The notes below the pieces were generated by a model that was not told the DNA's origin, did no database searches, and saw only the letters and a program-made list of their open reading frames with translations. Below are positions 7,101-7,708 of a stretch of DNA of 7,708 nt, one piece after another. The stretch is from Planctomycetales bacterium (GTDB taxonomy: Bacteria; Planctomycetota; Phycisphaerae; SM23-33): assembly GCA_030642005.1 (NCBI GenBank), contig DAOWOP010000124.1, positions 1-7,708 on the forward strand. The letters run 5' to 3'. A program made the translations under genes and the position numbers. Position 1 is the stretch's first letter; each line of letters opens with the position of its first letter.

Positions 7101-7374
7101 TGAGCGGGACAATCTGAAATGAATGGCCTGGAACGTTATCCGAAAGATATTTGGCAGTCAGCCCCCACTTTTCCATGCACTTTTCGGGACCGCGCTTGGC
7201 CAGTACGCCTATGCGGACGGTTTTTTCCCCATCGGCGCAGAAGGCCGGACAGGCCGCTGCCGAGACTATCAACAGGAGCAAAAACAGACCGACAGATTTC
7301 CTGTGTCGTCCTGCTGATAACAAAACTGAAACGATTGATGACTTGACGGCATCTGCCGGGGCATGCCTGGCCAT
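4174..7374 (-). CDS. Hybrid histidine kinase: TtrS/PhnD-like sensor, PAS, HisKA, HATPase, REC, HPt
   Basis: A 1,066-residue inner-membrane sensor. A signal or anchor helix (about 26-47, ending SAAACPAFCA) is followed by a PhnD-like periplasmic binding domain (about 52-330). FGGWQTAWREMKEEGIDP (174-191) and FLHSTRPYPEWPFAK (257-271) resemble sensors of the tetrathionate sensor TtrS family. A second membrane helix (341-363), coiled coil and PAS domain (about 393-510, ending GIDTDIT) follow. HisKA has NMSHEIRTPL with phospho-acceptor H568. HATPase has N682/N686, DTGIGIAP (719-726) and GGTGLGLAI (748-756). The receiver has E825/D826, D869, T897 and K919. HPt has H1009 in LAHQLKGAG. All phosphotransfer residues are intact. 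ATG 7374 was chosen for its strong ribosome binding site; the longer frame would begin upstream of the predicted promoter. The adjacent REC-GGDEF gene is the likely target. The ligand is unknown, and tetrathionate should not be assumed because no reductase genes are present. Confidence 0.95.
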   Translation of the reverse strand: MARHAPADAVKSSIVSVLLSAGRHRKSVGLFLLLLIVSAAACPAFCADGEKTVRIGVLAKRGPEKCMEKWGLTAKYLSDNVPGHSFQIVPLSYGEVEPAVRDARVDFVLACPTQYIGLAILYGASPIVTLKNRHSGGVATTFRGVIFCGSDREDIKSLTDLKGKRFMAVSKIAFGGWQTAWREMKEEGIDPHSDFKSLEFGGTHDAVVYAVRDGKVDAGTVRTGTLERMAAEGKIRIEQFRVIHDHDHGKVDEELPFLHSTRPYPEWPFAKTKGASIELAENVASALLKMPPNSSASQAAKCAGWTIPLNYQPVHECLKELRLGPYKNYGKVTAGEVARKYWYWLVLAVAMMAGMTTATAFAIRLGRRFRQAQWELRSELTERKRAEVAIRKSERRFRDIAESMSDWIWETDTNGVYTYCSKSVRDILGYNRRDVVGKTPFDFMASEEARRLRPKWTEIIRQGCLFRNLENWNVTSNGRRVCLLTTGAPIFNDDGVLIGYRGIDTDITARKKAEAELRQAKETAEQSAVEIAQANKQLETAIWRANEMAVAAETADQTKSEFLANMSHEIRTPLTAILGYSELMMDPDQDAEERMKCLTIVRRNGEHLLMLINDILDISKIEAGKLTIESRRFSVPPVVAEVVSMMRVRADDRGISLSVEYTGELPEQITSDEARLRQALINLIGNSVKFTDTGGVKVIVSFLAKWRSDTPAVEIKVVDTGIGIAPENLQCLFEPFTQADTSTSRKYGGTGLGLAITRRIADLMNGELKAESTFGEGSTFTITIPTGDLEGIDMLERPAEAVVQQCGKVRLSSDALAGKRILLAEDGEDNKRLIMVILKKAGAEVVGVENGRLAVEEAQAHKFDVILMDMQMPEMDGYEATAYLRSKGYTSPIIALTAHAMASDRERCISAGCDDHLTKPIKREKFISTVAEYAGAEGNGRAEQTAPAEAPASKEPETNDAEVIFSEFADDPDLAGIVDDFITGLSARMEAMRQSAANSDFERLQRLAHQLKGAGGGYGFPMLTDAAKVLEDAAKGKDIEAAGMAIGRLVSLCEAVARGLDGAKVA

Positions 7375-7382
7375 ATACAGCA

Positions 7383-7387
7383 CCTCC
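7383..7387 (-). promoter_or_regulatory. Ribosome binding site of the hybrid kinase gene
   Basis: GGAGG on the minus strand lies 8 bases before ATG 7374, an ideal spacing. It decides between this start and the in-frame ATG at 7389 or TTG at 7494. Confidence 0.8.
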
Positions 7388-7452
7388 ATCCTCTCACGCC
7401 TGCTCTGCGAGAAAGGCGCATAACCGCAAGCCCCGATCCGACCCAGGAAAAG

Positions 7453-7481
7453 ACTATAAAGTCCGATTGTTTCATCGTCAC
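7453..7481 (-). promoter_or_regulatory. Candidate sigma-70-like promoter of the kinase operon
   Basis: On the minus strand GTGACG (7481-7476, 4/6 to TTGACA) and TATAGT (7458-7453, 5/6 to TATAAT) are separated by exactly 17 bases. Transcription would begin near 7446, giving a leader of about 70 nt before ATG 7374. It lies inside the longest open frame, arguing against the upstream TTG start. Confidence 0.5.
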
Positions 7482-7621
7482 CCCGACAGGGCAACTTGAA
7501 TTAGACGACTGAAAACAGGATAAGGCGGGTAACATCATGGATACTCGCTTCGCAGATAACGTCATAGCCCATTAGGGCGTTTGGCAATAGCCACGGGCGC
7601 AAGTCGAAGCACAGCGTAGAT

Positions 7622-7650
7622 GCCGCGGGTGCCCGTAGTAACGGGGTGGC
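7622..7650. repeat. Small bulged hairpin
   Basis: CCCGT (7632-7636) pairs with ACGGG (7641-7645) around a 4-base loop. GCCGC (7622-7626) can pair with GTGGC (7646-7650) with one G-U, leaving a 5-base bulge on the left side. It directly abuts the stronger hairpin at 7650-7674. Confidence 0.35.
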
Positions 7651-7674
7651 GTGGTCGCGGTGTTTGCGACCACG
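7650..7674. repeat. 9-bp perfect inverted repeat (hairpin)
   Basis: CGTGGTCGC (7650-7658) pairs with GCGACCACG (7666-7674) around a 7-base loop. No T-run follows on either strand, so an ordinary intrinsic terminator is unlikely. It may be part of a dispersed intergenic palindrome or a structured RNA extending beyond the window. Confidence 0.6.
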
Positions 7675-7708
7675 TTTGCGCGCGCGAACGTGAACGGAAA
7701 AATCGCAC

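Larger units (their letters stand above)
7375..7708. other. Right intergenic region upstream of the kinase gene
   Basis: It holds the kinase ribosome binding site and candidate promoter in its left part. Bases 7500-7620 show nothing recognisable beyond a 4-bp GCCC/GGGC repeat around 7567-7578. Bases 7622-7674 fold into two adjacent hairpins. A minus-strand frame is open from the window edge to a TGA at 7562-7564 (48 codons). It is Arg/Pro-rich, matches no family I know, and runs through the hairpins, so I do not call it a gene. Confidence 0.6.

Noticed and set aside
4174..7374. Naming the kinase ttrS
   Set aside because: Only the sensor domain resembles TtrS. The PAS-REC-HPt architecture differs, the partner is a GGDEF protein, and no tetrathionate reductase genes are present.
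7375..7494. N-terminal extension of the kinase to TTG 7494
   Set aside because: ATG 7374 has a perfectly spaced GGAGG, and the extension spans the predicted promoter and would put about 65 residues before the signal helix.

Overview
The window (7,708 bases, GC-rich coding DNA) looks like a chromosomal stretch of a Gram-negative-type bacterium. It has a signal-sequence-bearing hybrid sensor kinase with a predicted periplasmic domain and an IspH of the MEP isoprenoid pathway. Weak or absent Shine-Dalgarno sites before several genes, GC-rich palindromic intergenic elements and the overall protein flavour suggest an uncultured Planctomycetota-like lineage. That assignment is an inference and only low to moderate in confidence.

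Layout. Bases 1-325 carry no convincing gene: two GC-rich hairpins (5-30 and 38-94), then an AT-rich stretch with small inverted repeats and a possible promoter. Bases 326-1657 (+) encode a GT39/ArnT-like polytopic membrane glycosyltransferase. Its 3' end overlaps the 3' end of the convergent gene by 31 bp. Everything from 1627 to 7374 is on the minus strand and tightly packed. In transcription order it comprises a hybrid histidine kinase (7374-4174), a REC-GGDEF diguanylate cyclase response regulator (4161-3250), ispH (3218-2382) and a class I SAM methyltransferase (2385-1627). The spacings are 12 bp, 31 bp (measured from the ATG chosen for ispH) and a 4-bp ATGA overlap. Bases 7375-7708 hold a good promoter and ribosome binding site for the kinase, then structured DNA with hairpins and no recognisable gene.

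How the genes may work together. The kinase has a PhnD/TtrS-like periplasmic ligand-binding domain, a PAS domain, HisKA/HATPase, a receiver and a C-terminal HPt. The next gene is a single-receiver GGDEF protein whose phosphoacceptor Asp, active-site motif and inhibitory RxxD site are all intact. This gives a complete predicted His-Asp-His-Asp phosphorelay from an external small molecule to cyclic di-GMP, encoded by two adjacent genes. ispH and the methyltransferase follow on the same strand. A promoter-like sequence at the regulator/ispH junction could give ispH an independent, nearly leaderless transcript, so co-regulation with the sensory pair is possible but not shown.

I found no transposon, CRISPR array, tRNA, rRNA or phage gene. 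The most interesting points are the self-contained TtrS-like to c-di-GMP relay with a His/Asp-rich patch in its sensor, the candidate leaderless ispH promoter, and the doubly nested palindrome at the left edge.
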